Assembly (NCBI RefSeq): GCF_003432115.1 | Contig: NZ_QWDC01000004.1 | Location: forward strand, 310,765-374,764 | Direction: 5' to 3' | Length of the DNA: 64,000 nt | From: Mucilaginibacter conchicola | GTDB taxonomy: Bacteria; Bacteroidota; Bacteroidia; Sphingobacteriales; Sphingobacteriaceae | Part shown: piece by piece, positions 16,660 through 25,947 of the stretch | How the letters are laid out: each line of letters starts with the position of its first letter | Position numbering within the stretch: the first letter of the stretch is position 1 | Notes under the pieces: generated by a model | What the model was told of the DNA's origin: nothing | Seen by the model: the letters and a program-made list of their open reading frames with translations, nothing else | The model's database searches: none | Program-made: the position numbers and the translations under genes

Positions 16660-17873
16660 AAAAATTATTATTAGCTATTTGCTTGTTTGCATCGGTTGGT
16701 GCAATGGCACAGGAAAGCCCAAAGTCAGATCTTCCGGTAAAATGGAGAGGCACTTTTGGCGATAAGAAGCCAGGCTTGGTCATTCTTGACGGGAAGAAAT
16801 ACGAAGGGCAACTGGAAGATATTAAAGCCGACAGCATAAAGAGTATATCGGTACTTAAAGATAAAGCATCAACAGCCCAATATGGCGAAGAGGCTAAAGA
16901 CGGTGTGATTATTATCAGCACAAAAGCCGCCGCGGGCACAGTAAATATACTTGCATCTGATGCATCGGCAACTAAAAGCTTAGAACCGCTGTATATTATT
17001 GATGGCGTAAAAGCCGATAAACGCCGGGTAAGTGCTATAAACCCGCAGGAGATTGAAAGTATCAGCGTTTTAAAAGACGCTAATGCAACGGCGCTGTATG
17101 GCTCAGAAGGGATGAACGGCGTGGTATTGGTAACCACCAAAGCCGGCTTAAAAGGAGCTAAAACACTAATTAAACCCGATGCGAAATTGGCACCGCCAGC
17201 TAACGAACCGCTTTATGTGGTTGATGGCATAAAAACAGACGCTACCAAAGCGAAAGCTATCGACCCTAAAGAGATTGAAAGTATAGATGTGTTGAAAGAT
17301 ACCAGCGCTACAGCGCTTTATGGCTCGGAAGGCAGCAATGGTGTAATAAAAGTTACTACTAAAGCCGGCGAAAAATCTAAGTCGACCCGAGTTAGACTTG
17401 ATGGTGATATGCACCCACGCCCCCAGCCATTATACATAGTTGACGGTGTAAAGAGCGATAGCACAAAAGTTAAAGCTATAAACCCAAAAGATATAGAAAG
17501 TATTAATGTGTTAAATGGAGCAAGCGCCTCCGCCCAATACGGTGAAGATGGTAAAAATGGTGTTATACAGGTAACCACCAAAGCTGGATTAAAAGATTTT
17601 ACTGTAAAAGTCGGTAAGGAGTATCTGAGTAAGTTTGCAAAATTTTCGAAAGAATATAAATCTTATTTAATGGCTCATAAGAGCGATGATAGTAGGTTAA
17701 TTTATTTTATTTATGACGGAACCGTATTGTCCAGCGATAAAGCGGAAGATGTTAAGCAATTAAATATGATATCTGAAAAAGAAATAGATAGTATCATTTT
17801 CAGCTCTGATTCTCAAACAGCTACTGGTAATAAACCAGGAATGGTATCAATCAAATTGAAAACAAAGAATTGA
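16656..17873 (+). CDS. Secreted protein made of four tandem SusC-type plug motifs, no barrel
   Basis: 405 residues with a signal peptide (1-18, ending AMAQ). Four 54-residue repeats lie at 39-92, 111-164, 185-238 and 258-311, each of the form PLYxxDGxK...EIESIxVLKDxxATALYGSxGxNGVIxVTTKAG. This is the short plug signature seen near the N-terminus of SusC/TonB-dependent receptors, but no receptor barrel follows. A weaker fifth copy may occupy 349-402 (IYDG...EIDSI...GMVSIKLK). Repeats 2-4 are the most alike; repeat 1 is divergent. It overlaps the upstream gene (ATGA) and nuoL (TTGA), so it is translationally coupled inside the complex I operon. Function unknown. Confidence 0.85.
   Translation: MKKLLLAICLFASVGAMAQESPKSDLPVKWRGTFGDKKPGLVILDGKKYEGQLEDIKADSIKSISVLKDKASTAQYGEEAKDGVIIISTKAAAGTVNILASDASATKSLEPLYIIDGVKADKRRVSAINPQEIESISVLKDANATALYGSEGMNGVVLVTTKAGLKGAKTLIKPDAKLAPPANEPLYVVDGIKTDATKAKAIDPKEIESIDVLKDTSATALYGSEGSNGVIKVTTKAGEKSKSTRVRLDGDMHPRPQPLYIVDGVKSDSTKVKAINPKDIESINVLNGASASAQYGEDGKNGVIQVTTKAGLKDFTVKVGKEYLSKFAKFSKEYKSYLMAHKSDDSRLIYFIYDGTVLSSDKAEDVKQLNMISEKEIDSIIFSSDSQTATGNKPGMVSIKLKTKN
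16770..17588 (+). repeat. Coding-level tandem repeat: four 54-codon plug modules
   Basis: Modules at 16770-16931, 16986-17147, 17208-17369 and 17427-17588. Each is separated by a 19-20-residue variable linker, giving a period of 72-74 codons. Conserved points are DG, IESI, VLK, YG and NGV followed by TTKAG. The constant module length points to internal duplication of one ancestral unit. Confidence 0.85.
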
Positions 17874-19930
17874 TCCCCATACTCTCACATACCGATGCAC
17901 AAACCGTAAGCTTCGCCATTTGGGCGGTGGCATTGCCATTTGTTGCATTTGCCTTAAACCTGTTGTTGTTTGGCAAAAGCAAGATAGCTGCATTGATATC
18001 AACCATTGCAATTGTGGCAAGTTTGGTGCTTGCAGTAAAAGTATTTTTATCGGTATGGAACGCACCTGTTATTCACGCGCAAACAACCTGGTTTATAATA
18101 GGTGCTACCAAAGTACAGGCAGGCCTGTTGTTGAATAATCTTTCGGTACTGATGTTACTGCTGGTGCCGGTGATCGCCCTGCCGGTGCATATTTACTCTA
18201 TCGCTTATATGAAGGCCGATGAGGGGTACAGCCGTTACTTCCGCTACCTTAGTCTGTTTTGTTTCAGCATGCTGGGCTTGGTGGTGGTTGATAACCTCAT
18301 ATTGCTTTATGCGTTCTGGGAACTGGTAGGTTTTTCATCGTACCTGCTTATTGGTTTCTGGTTTACCCGCCAAAGCGCGGTTATGGCCAACAAAAAGGCT
18401 TTCATCATGAATCGCATAGGCGATATTGGTTTGCTTACCGCTATCATCATCCTGTACACGTTGTTCGGCACTTTTGATATTCAGGCTTTGTTTGGTAAAG
18501 ATGGTTTTGTGCAATTATCAAACATTGCGGCAGGTATGTGGGCTGGTCCGCATAGTGCAATACCTGCCGTTTGGCAATATGTGGCTTTTGCAGGGATATT
18601 TTTGGCAGTGGCGGCAAAATCTGCACAATTTCCGTTGCATACCTGGCTGCCCGATGCCATGGAGGGGCCAACTTCGGTTTCGGCATTGATCCACGCAGCT
18701 ACCATGGTGGCTGCCGGCGTTTTCCTGCTGGGCAGGGTTTACCCGCTCTTCATCGAAAGCGAATTAACCATACTTGCTATTGTTGGTGCTTTTACCGCAT
18801 TTATGGCGGCAACCATCGCCCTCACCCAAAACGATCTGAAACGCATCCTGGCCTACTCAACCATTTCGCAATTGGGCTTTATGGTGCTGGCCATGGGGGT
18901 AGGGGCTTATGCTTCATCGCTGTTCCATTTGGTTACGCATGCGTTTTTTAAATGTTTGCTGTTCCTGGTAGCAGGTATCGTTATCCACCAGATGAAACAC
19001 ATCAAGGATGATAGCAACCTTGATATCGATCCGCAGAATATCCTGTACATGGGCGGTTTGCGTAAAAAGCTGCCGCTTACATTTATCGCAACTATTATTG
19101 GTGCGCTGGCACTTATCGGCCTGCCGTTAACATCGGGTTATTTATCGAAAGACGGTATCCTGATCCAGGCGTTTGATTGGGCGGAGAGTCGCGGCGCGAT
19201 ATTTAACATCATCCCATACGCAGCACTGCTCACCAGTTGGCTTACCGCTTTCTACGTTGCAAGGCTGGTGGTAAAAGTATTCTTCGGCGAGTTCAGGCTG
19301 CACAAAGCCAACCCGCATATTCACATCCACATGGGTGATGGCAGTTGGTTATACAAAGCGCCGCTGGTGTTTTTAGCTATTTGTAGTTTATTTCCGCTGT
19401 TCTCCAACAGCCCGATTTTTTATGAGGATGCCTGGATCTACAAAAGCTTCCTGCCATCTAATTTCCTGGCACGCGAGAACCTTTATCACATCATCATCCC
19501 TGCATTGGTAAATATCCTTGCGGTGGTGGTAATGTATGCTGCCTTTGCTATTTATGGCAAACGTAATGCATGGGCTTTCCCGCAAGCGGGGTTGCTGTAC
19601 CGTTTATCATTTAATGAGTGGTATATTGATAGGTTTTACAGCCGCGTTATCATCAAATTTGTGATGTGGTTTAGTAACCTGCTGTACTGGTTTGATAAAA
19701 AAGTGGTGGATGGTGTTGTTGATCTCTTTACCAATATGGGCATCGCCCTGGCCAAACTTGCTGCCTGGTTAGACAGAAATATAGTTGACGGGCTGCTGCA
19801 TTTAGTGTCTGCCGTTGTACAATCCATAGGTAACTTTGCCCGCCGTTTTCAGGGTGGCAAGGTGCAATATTATTTATACAGCATGCTGCTGGTGGTGGCT
19901 GTTGTTTTTATTTTTAAAATGATCTTTTAA
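17870..19930 (+). CDS. nuoL: NADH-quinone oxidoreductase subunit L
   Basis: The largest antiporter-like proton-pumping subunit of complex I, 686 residues with about 16 membrane helices and the long C-terminal lateral helix region (around 580-686). Signatures include 'YAFWELVGFSSYLLIGFW', 'AKSAQFPLHTWLPDAMEGPT' (key lysine and histidine) and 'LTQNDLKRILAYSTISQLGF'. The start is TTG overlapping the stop of the upstream plug-repeat gene by 4 nt. nuoM starts 4 nt after its stop. Confidence 0.95.
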   Translation: MIPILSHTDAQTVSFAIWAVALPFVAFALNLLLFGKSKIAALISTIAIVASLVLAVKVFLSVWNAPVIHAQTTWFIIGATKVQAGLLLNNLSVLMLLLVPVIALPVHIYSIAYMKADEGYSRYFRYLSLFCFSMLGLVVVDNLILLYAFWELVGFSSYLLIGFWFTRQSAVMANKKAFIMNRIGDIGLLTAIIILYTLFGTFDIQALFGKDGFVQLSNIAAGMWAGPHSAIPAVWQYVAFAGIFLAVAAKSAQFPLHTWLPDAMEGPTSVSALIHAATMVAAGVFLLGRVYPLFIESELTILAIVGAFTAFMAATIALTQNDLKRILAYSTISQLGFMVLAMGVGAYASSLFHLVTHAFFKCLLFLVAGIVIHQMKHIKDDSNLDIDPQNILYMGGLRKKLPLTFIATIIGALALIGLPLTSGYLSKDGILIQAFDWAESRGAIFNIIPYAALLTSWLTAFYVARLVVKVFFGEFRLHKANPHIHIHMGDGSWLYKAPLVFLAICSLFPLFSNSPIFYEDAWIYKSFLPSNFLARENLYHIIIPALVNILAVVVMYAAFAIYGKRNAWAFPQAGLLYRLSFNEWYIDRFYSRVIIKFVMWFSNLLYWFDKKVVDGVVDLFTNMGIALAKLAAWLDRNIVDGLLHLVSAVVQSIGNFARRFQGGKVQYYLYSMLLVVAVVFIFKMIF

Positions 19931-19934
19931 CCCG

Positions 19935-21539
19935 ATGAACCTGTTATCGCTCCTCATATTTACCCCCGTGCTGTTTGGTATTATCATCCTGATACTGCCA
20001 TCGAGCATGCGTGCGAGCTTCAGATACCTTACACTGGCGGCAACGCTGGTGCAACTGGTGATAAGCGTTATTATCTACCTTAACTTTAAAACAGGTACAA
20101 CCTTCGGCGGCATTAATCACGAAGATCAGTTTCAGTTTGCGCAAAAGCTGCCCTGGATAGATCTTAACCTCGGCAGCCTGGGTAAATTACAAATAGAGTA
20201 TTTTGTGGGGATTGACGGCATATCGGTAACCATACTGGTAATGTCAGCATTAGTGATGGTGGTTGCGGCTATTTCATCATGGGAGATCAACAGTAACCTC
20301 AAAGGTTTCTTCGCACTGTTCCTGCTGCTGGATATGGCAGTGATGGGCGTGTTCTGCGCGCTGGATTTCTTCCTGTTCTATACCTTTTATGAGCTGATGT
20401 TGCTGCCGCTTTATTTCCTTATCGGGATGTGGGGTGGCGTGCGCCGCGAGTATGCCGCTATCAAGTTTTTCCTGTACACCTTATTCGGTTCGGTGTTTAT
20501 GTTATTGGTGATGGTGGGTTTATACCTGTCCGTAACCGACCCTGCAACGGGCAATCATACGTTCAATATCATCCAGATGATGAACCCGAACAATTACACA
20601 AATGGTTCGGTATTCTCAGCTTCAAGTCATGCTACTATCCTGGGCCTGCCTGCGCGTATGGTAGGTTTTGTGGTGCTGTTCATAGCCTTTGCCATCAAGG
20701 TACCTGTTGTGCCATTGCATACCTGGCTGCCCGATGCACACGTAGAAGCGCCAACGCCGGTATCTATCATCCTGGCGGGTGTGTTGCTTAAAATAGGTGG
20801 TTACGGAATCATCCGTATCTGTATGGGTATCTTCCCTGATGCGGCCGTCTCTTCAGCTTTCTGGTTGGGGTTGCTTGGTGTTATTTCCATCCTTTACGGT
20901 GCCTTTAACGCTTTGGCCCAGCGGGATCTGAAACGCCTTATCGCTTACTCATCTGTATCGCACATGGGTTTTGTGCTGCTGGGTATTGCATCCGGCACAG
21001 CCGAGGGCGTAAGCGGCGCCATGATGCAGATGATCAGCCACGGCTTCCTGTCGTCAATGCTGTTCTTCCTCGTAGGCGTGGTTTATGGCCGCGTACACGA
21101 CAGAGATATTTACAACTTCCGCGGACTTGCATCTTTGATGCCGCGCTATACCGTATATGTGATGATCGCCTTTTTTGCATCGCTGGGTTTACCGGGCTTC
21201 TCGGCCTTCGTGGCTGAGGCATTCTCGCTGGCCGGTGCATTTAAATCAAGCTCAGTAAACGGACTGTTGCCACAATGGATGGCAGTTTGTGGTGCCGTAG
21301 GCATCTTATTAGGCGCGGCTTACCTGTTATGGACGCTGCAAAGAATGTTCTTCGGCACGGTATCATTAAAAGGCGGCGAGATATGGAAGATAGCCTTAAC
21401 TGATATCAACTTCCGCGAAACGGCAGCTTTGTTGCCTTTAGCGCTTTTAGCATTAGCCTTAGGTATTATGCCATCACTGGTATTTGGTAAAATAAACGAT
21501 GCCGTATTGGCCTTTGTAAGCTTTTTGCAGTTGAAATAA
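19935..21539 (+). CDS. nuoM: NADH-quinone oxidoreductase subunit M
   Basis: A 534-residue antiporter-like subunit of complex I. Conserved 'FFLFYTFYELMLLPLYFLIG' carries the membrane glutamate, 'AIKVPVVPLHTWLPDAHVEA' the lysine and histidine of helices 7 and 8, and 'LAQRDLKRLIAYSSVSHMGF' the helix-10 signature. It lies between nuoL (4-nt gap) and nuoN (3-nt gap). Length is slightly above the E. coli protein, as usual in this phylum. Confidence 0.96.
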   Translation: MNLLSLLIFTPVLFGIIILILPSSMRASFRYLTLAATLVQLVISVIIYLNFKTGTTFGGINHEDQFQFAQKLPWIDLNLGSLGKLQIEYFVGIDGISVTILVMSALVMVVAAISSWEINSNLKGFFALFLLLDMAVMGVFCALDFFLFYTFYELMLLPLYFLIGMWGGVRREYAAIKFFLYTLFGSVFMLLVMVGLYLSVTDPATGNHTFNIIQMMNPNNYTNGSVFSASSHATILGLPARMVGFVVLFIAFAIKVPVVPLHTWLPDAHVEAPTPVSIILAGVLLKIGGYGIIRICMGIFPDAAVSSAFWLGLLGVISILYGAFNALAQRDLKRLIAYSSVSHMGFVLLGIASGTAEGVSGAMMQMISHGFLSSMLFFLVGVVYGRVHDRDIYNFRGLASLMPRYTVYVMIAFFASLGLPGFSAFVAEAFSLAGAFKSSSVNGLLPQWMAVCGAVGILLGAAYLLWTLQRMFFGTVSLKGGEIWKIALTDINFRETAALLPLALLALALGIMPSLVFGKINDAVLAFVSFLQLK

Positions 21540-21542
21540 TTT

Positions 21543-23054
21543 ATGGAGCAGCTGGTACCAAATATCTCCGCACAACTAAACGACGTTCTGCAAAGCCTGC
21601 ACTTTTTTGTGCCCGAGCTTTACCTCACCGTGCTGTTTATTGTGGTGTTAGTAACCGATCTTTTATTTGGTAAACGCTCAGCCAAAATGTGCCGCCTGGT
21701 AGCTACCGGCGGTTTGCTGCTGGTAATTTTACAAGTTATCAATCAGCAGGTAGTCTTGCCTCATGATATGGCCCAGCGTGTATTTAACGGTATGCTGGTA
21801 TTGCACCACCCGGCCATTAGCTTTAAACTGGTGATAGATGTACTGGCGCTGATACTGCTGATGTATTTTGCCTGGGATAATAAGCTTAAACAACATACAA
21901 AGGGTTTGTCTGATCTGTATTCTATTGTGATAGGTTCATTGCTGGGCCTGCATGTAATGGCTATGGCGGTTAATTTGCTCAGTATTTATTTGGGCATCGA
22001 GTTCGTTTCCATTGCATCGTACCTGCTGGCATCTTACCGTACCGGTAATGCCAAAAGCACCGAGGCCGGTTTAAAATATGTACTGTTTGGCGCGGCGGCA
22101 TCAGCGGTGATGCTTTACGGTATCTCGCTCATTTATTCGTTTACCGGCACGCTTGATATTTTTGCTCCGCAGATGCAAGAAGGTTTAACTCATGTAAACG
22201 GTGTAAGTTCAACCTTTGCGGTTGGCCTGGTATTGTTGGGTATAGGTTTTAAGCTATCATCAGTACCGGTACATTTTTACGTGCCCGATGTGTATGAAGG
22301 TGCTGCTACGCCGGTAACAGCCTACCTATCAACCCTGCCAAAAATTGCCGGTTTTGCTTTGCTGGTTAACTTTATTACACCGCTTATTTTATTTGGCACA
22401 GGCGCAAATTGGGCGGGTATCAATATCAGGATCGTATTATCTGTAGCTGGCATTATTACCATGATAGCCGGTAACTTTGCAGCGCTTTGGCAAAACAGTG
22501 TGAAACGGATGCTGGCCTATTCGGGGATAGGCCATACCGGTTTTGCGCTGATGGCTGTTACTACGTTCAGCGCGGCGGGTCTGTCATCAATAACTTATTA
22601 TTTGTTCGTTTACGGCCTGGCTAACATAGCCGCCCTGATGATGGCCAACTTTTTTGAGAACAATGAGGATATCACCAACATCAGCGATTATAAAGGTCTG
22701 GGCTTTAAATATCCGCTGATCTCAGTAGCTTTTGTTGTGGTGATGATATCGCTAACGGGTATCCCAATTAGTGCGGGTTTCACAGGTAAGGTGCTGGTAT
22801 TCTCAGCAGTTTATGATATTTACCAGCAAACGCACGATGTTTGGCTGTTGGCATTAATGGCAACCGGTGCCATTACTACCGTTGTAGGCCTGTTTTATTA
22901 CATCAAGATCCCGCTAAACCTTTTCCTCAAAAGGGTGGAGATAGTCCCGAATGAAATTCTGAAATCTACTAATTTAGTAGTTTTTTCTTCTGTAATTGCA
23001 TTATTGTTAATTATATTCGGTATTCTTCCTCATTTATTGACTAAAGTCCTTTAA
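21543..23054 (+). CDS. nuoN: NADH-quinone oxidoreductase subunit N
   Basis: A 503-residue antiporter-like subunit, the last gene of the operon. The family motifs 'FVSIASYLLASYR', 'GIGFKLSSVPVHFYVPDVYEG' (with the pumping lysine) and 'LWQNSVKRMLAYSGIGHTGF' are present. The stop is followed by an AT-rich 87-nt gap before the ammonium transporter gene; no clear terminator hairpin was seen there. Confidence 0.95.
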   Translation: MEQLVPNISAQLNDVLQSLHFFVPELYLTVLFIVVLVTDLLFGKRSAKMCRLVATGGLLLVILQVINQQVVLPHDMAQRVFNGMLVLHHPAISFKLVIDVLALILLMYFAWDNKLKQHTKGLSDLYSIVIGSLLGLHVMAMAVNLLSIYLGIEFVSIASYLLASYRTGNAKSTEAGLKYVLFGAAASAVMLYGISLIYSFTGTLDIFAPQMQEGLTHVNGVSSTFAVGLVLLGIGFKLSSVPVHFYVPDVYEGAATPVTAYLSTLPKIAGFALLVNFITPLILFGTGANWAGINIRIVLSVAGIITMIAGNFAALWQNSVKRMLAYSGIGHTGFALMAVTTFSAAGLSSITYYLFVYGLANIAALMMANFFENNEDITNISDYKGLGFKYPLISVAFVVVMISLTGIPISAGFTGKVLVFSAVYDIYQQTHDVWLLALMATGAITTVVGLFYYIKIPLNLFLKRVEIVPNEILKSTNLVVFSSVIALLLIIFGILPHLLTKVL

Positions 23055-23141
23055 TAATTTCAATTTTTTCAAATTTTTTCTGTTTGTATTGATAAAATGT
23101 ATAAATTGAGGCCGTTTTAACCAGACGAAACCAATTTAAAC

Positions 23142-24449
23142 ATGAAACGCTACTTTCCCTTCGGTGTTATTCTTGTCATTTTAGCACTAACGTTCATTTT
23201 TCCTTCTGTTGATTTCGATAAAACCGAAAATCACAACTTTAATACCGGCGATATTGCCTGGATGCTGATGTCAACCGCGCTGGTTTTGATCATGACGCCC
23301 GGATTAGCATTTTTTTACGGCGGTATGGTGAATAAAAAGAACGTTATCTCAACAATGCTGCAAAGTATTGTATGTATGGTGATCATTACCGTAATGTGGG
23401 GTATTTTTGGTTTCAGTTTAGCCTTTGGCGATAGCATTGGGGGCGTAATTGGTAATCCCGGCACTTATTTTATGATGAAAGGCATGCTGGGTAACGCCAG
23501 CTGGAAGTTAGCACCAACCATTCCGTTGCTGCTGTTCGCCATGTATCAGTTAAAATTCGCTATCATAGCCCCGGCGCTTATTACCGGTGCCTTTGCCGAG
23601 CGCATTCGTTTCAACTCATATATTATATTCCTTATACTGTTCTCTGTATTCATCTTTTCGCCGCTGGCCCACGCCACCTGGCACCCCGATGGCATTTTAG
23701 CCAAGCTGGGCGTGTTAGATTTTGCAGGCGGAACGGTAGTACACATGTCGGCAGGTTGGGCGGCACTGGCTTCGGCCTTGTTCCTTAAACGCCGTAACGA
23801 GGCCAGCCATTCGCCGGCGCGTATTACCTATGTAATGATAGGTACCGGTTTATTGTGGTTCGGCTGGTTTGGTTTTAACGCAGGGTCGGCGTTTGGTGCA
23901 AGTCATTTGGCGGTAACCGCATTGGCTACCAGTACAACAGCATCGGCAGCTGCGGGCTTAACATGGATATTTTTTGATATGCTGCGCGGGCGCAAGCCAT
24001 CTGCTATGGGCACCTGTATTGGTGCAGTGGTAGGTTTGGTGGCTATTACACCTGCTGCAGGTTTTGTGAGTGTACCGCACTCGCTGGCCATTGGTATTAT
24101 ATCTGCCGTGGTGAGTAACTTGGTAGTTGAGTGGCGTACCCGCACCTCTATCGATGACACACTGGATGTGTTCCCTTGCCATGGTGTAGGCGGTATGGTA
24201 GGTATGTTGCTTACCGGTGTTTTTGCCAACCAGAACGTTAATCCCAACAACACCACCGGCGACGGTTTATTCTTCGGCCATACGCATTTGTTCCTCATCC
24301 AATTGGTAGCTTTGATAGCCACGTCTATATTTGCATTTGTAGGCTCAATGGTCTTATTGAAAATAACCGACATGATATCGCCATTACGTGTATCAAAAGA
24401 AGAAGAAGAGTTGGGCCTGGATATCAGCCAGCACGGAGAGAAATTGTAA
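23142..24449 (+). CDS. amt: Ammonium transporter (Amt family)
   Basis: A 435-residue, 11-12 helix channel that imports ammonium. Signatures are 'DIAWMLMSTALVLIMTPGLAFFYGGMV', here recognised by its core MTPGLAFFYGG, 'FAGGTVVHMSAGWAAL' with the first pore histidine, and 'DVFPCHGVGGMVGMLLTG' with the second. A P-II regulator gene (glnB/glnK), often adjacent, is absent here. Terminated by the hairpin at 24474-24503. Confidence 0.96.
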   Translation: MKRYFPFGVILVILALTFIFPSVDFDKTENHNFNTGDIAWMLMSTALVLIMTPGLAFFYGGMVNKKNVISTMLQSIVCMVIITVMWGIFGFSLAFGDSIGGVIGNPGTYFMMKGMLGNASWKLAPTIPLLLFAMYQLKFAIIAPALITGAFAERIRFNSYIIFLILFSVFIFSPLAHATWHPDGILAKLGVLDFAGGTVVHMSAGWAALASALFLKRRNEASHSPARITYVMIGTGLLWFGWFGFNAGSAFGASHLAVTALATSTTASAAAGLTWIFFDMLRGRKPSAMGTCIGAVVGLVAITPAAGFVSVPHSLAIGIISAVVSNLVVEWRTRTSIDDTLDVFPCHGVGGMVGMLLTGVFANQNVNPNNTTGDGLFFGHTHLFLIQLVALIATSIFAFVGSMVLLKITDMISPLRVSKEEEELGLDISQHGEKL

Positions 24450-24473
24450 GGTTTTCTGTATTATAATTTGTGT

Positions 24474-24503
24474 AGAGACGCGATACTTCGCGTCTCTTTT
24501 TGT
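24474..24503 (+). terminator. Intrinsic terminator after amt
   Basis: The stem agagacgcg / cgcgtctct is followed by five T. It lies about 25 nt after the amt stop. Confidence 0.8.
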
Positions 24504-24516
24504 ACCGGCACTTTTT

Positions 24517-24524
24517 TATATTTG
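24517..24524 (+). promoter_or_regulatory. -7 box (TATATTTG) for the small membrane protein gene
   Basis: An exact TAnnTTTG match 21 nt before the ATG at 24546, just after the amt terminator. The nearest TTTG upstream (24499-24502) is only 14 nt away, shorter than usual. Confidence 0.5.
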
Positions 24525-24545
24525 ATGAAAATCCTATAATACCTT

Positions 24546-24848
24546 ATGGCAGGGACTATCACTACAATTGGCTTATTAGCACTCGCATTTCTTGTTGTGC
24601 TGTTTACGTTTACCATAAGGCTTAAGCGACCAAAACTTATCTTTTTGGTTCACTTATCTGTAATTGTATTCTACAATGTGATAGGCTGGGGGTATCTATT
24701 CACCTATCTTGATGCAGGTGGTGCAAGTTTAGGCCCCGGCCTTTATTTATTAGCGGCCTCGGGCTTGCATTTTGCTTTTGCCGGGATATGTTATTTGATT
24801 TTCTTAGTGCGCCTGGCAGGGGATGTGGATACAGCAGTCAATAAATAG
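24546..24848 (+). CDS. Small three-helix membrane protein of unknown function
   Basis: 100 residues with three hydrophobic segments (about 5-25, 32-57 and 67-92) and few charged residues apart from the loop 'RLKRPK'. I do not recognise a family. It has a clear -7 box in front and a repeat element behind, so it appears to be a single-gene unit. Codon use is like its neighbours. Confidence 0.65.
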   Translation: MAGTITTIGLLALAFLVVLFTFTIRLKRPKLIFLVHLSVIVFYNVIGWGYLFTYLDAGGASLGPGLYLLAASGLHFAFAGICYLIFLVRLAGDVDTAVNK

Positions 24849-24863
24849 AAGCATTTTAAGCCC

Positions 24864-24952
24864 ATCATGCCGAATTTATTTCGGCATCTCACTTGAACGC
24901 CTTCTCTGTAAGTAGGGGATTGCCACGTCGCTATCGCTCCTCGCAATGACGA
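24864..24952. repeat. Chimeric palindromic element (family E left end, family A right end), copy 1
   Basis: The left part 24864-24893 is itself a hairpin (gccgaa ttta ttcggc) flanked by tcat and atctcac. The right part 24915-24952 is a family A right half (attgccacgtcgct...ctcgcaatgac). The outer ends therefore come from two different families. Confidence 0.75.
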
Positions 24953-24967
24953 GTGGAGAACTTCATT

Positions 24968-25756
24968 TTACCTGTATAATTCCGGTTTAAACCTTTTACC
25001 CAACAAACCGGTAGCTTTCCCCAAATCGATATCAACAACAATAACGCCTTCCTGGCCATAGGCCTGATAAGCTAAACATTTACCATCAGGCGCGATGATG
25101 GCCGACGTTGATTCCTGGTATTTCATGGCGTAGCCAACGCTGGCAAAGTAGATGGTGTTTTCCAGGGCACGCATCATCATGGCTTTTTCGTAGTATGGGC
25201 TATTAGGGTTGCACCATTCGGTGATCTGATTACCTTTTAAATCGCTGCCGCTGAGGTAGGGGTGAAAAACCACATGCGCACCTTCGCGAGCCGCCCAGCG
25301 CACCGATTCTGGATAACGAAAACCCTCGTGGCAAATAGTGATACCGAATTTTAATTCGCCCACTTCAAATAGCCGGCGCTCTGTCCCAGGTTGCCAGGTG
25401 GTATCTTCTGATGGATCTAACTGGTTTTTGGTTTGGTAGCCCAACACTTCGCCGTTTGCTGATGCTACTTGGGCAAGATTGTAGAATTTATCGTCCTCGT
25501 ACCAATCCATCGGGATGATGATGGCAATGTTGTTGGCCTTAGCTATTTCGCAAACTTTGTTCAGCGCCTCTGCCAACTCTTCCTGCGATGCCTTCGGTAC
25601 CTCAACATCAGCCAAAGGATAACCGGGAATAAAAGTCTCCGGGAAGCAAACCACCACAGCGCCCTGCTTTGCAGCATCGGTGGCCAGTTGTTCTACTTTG
25701 TTCAGTCCGTCGGTAATTGAGGTTGGGAAGTGAGGTGTGGCAAGGGCGATTTTCAT
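24968..25756 (-). CDS. Carbon-nitrogen hydrolase (nitrilase superfamily)
   Basis: A 262-residue enzyme with the full Glu-Lys-Cys triad: E40 (CFPETF), K110 (GYQTKNQL) and C142 (ITICHEGFRYPE). The superfamily cleaves amides, N-carbamyl compounds or nitriles; the substrate is not evident. It is complete and starts at ATG 25756. It is bracketed by two chimeric repeat elements in the same orientation (24864-24952 and 25813-25917). Confidence 0.9.
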   Translation of the reverse strand: MKIALATPHFPTSITDGLNKVEQLATDAAKQGAVVVCFPETFIPGYPLADVEVPKASQEELAEALNKVCEIAKANNIAIIIPMDWYEDDKFYNLAQVASANGEVLGYQTKNQLDPSEDTTWQPGTERRLFEVGELKFGITICHEGFRYPESVRWAAREGAHVVFHPYLSGSDLKGNQITEWCNPNSPYYEKAMMMRALENTIYFASVGYAMKYQESTSAIIAPDGKCLAYQAYGQEGVIVVDIDLGKATGLLGKRFKPELYR

Positions 25757-25812
25757 GAAGGTAAATTTAAGAGATACATCGCAAATTTTCGATTTGTTAT
25801 TACCGTAATTAA

Positions 25813-25917
25813 CGTCATGCCGAATTTATTTCGGCATCTCACCTGCTAATCCCCGACTTACAGAGCCGCTCTATATATCGAGGATTGCCACGTCGCTGCC
25901 GCTCCTCGCAATGACGG
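25813..25917. repeat. Chimeric palindromic element (family E left end, family A body), copy 2
   Basis: It begins cgtcatgccgaatttatttc (family E) but from about 25848 matches the centre and right half of the family A copy at 765-870 (ccccgacttacagagc...ggattgccacgtcgct...ctcgcaatgacgg). The 381-nt gap 25757-26137 holds this element, the one at 25948-26034 and the purF promoter. Confidence 0.75.
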
Positions 25918-25947
25918 ATGGTGCATAGTTTTGGTACACGTGGTAAA

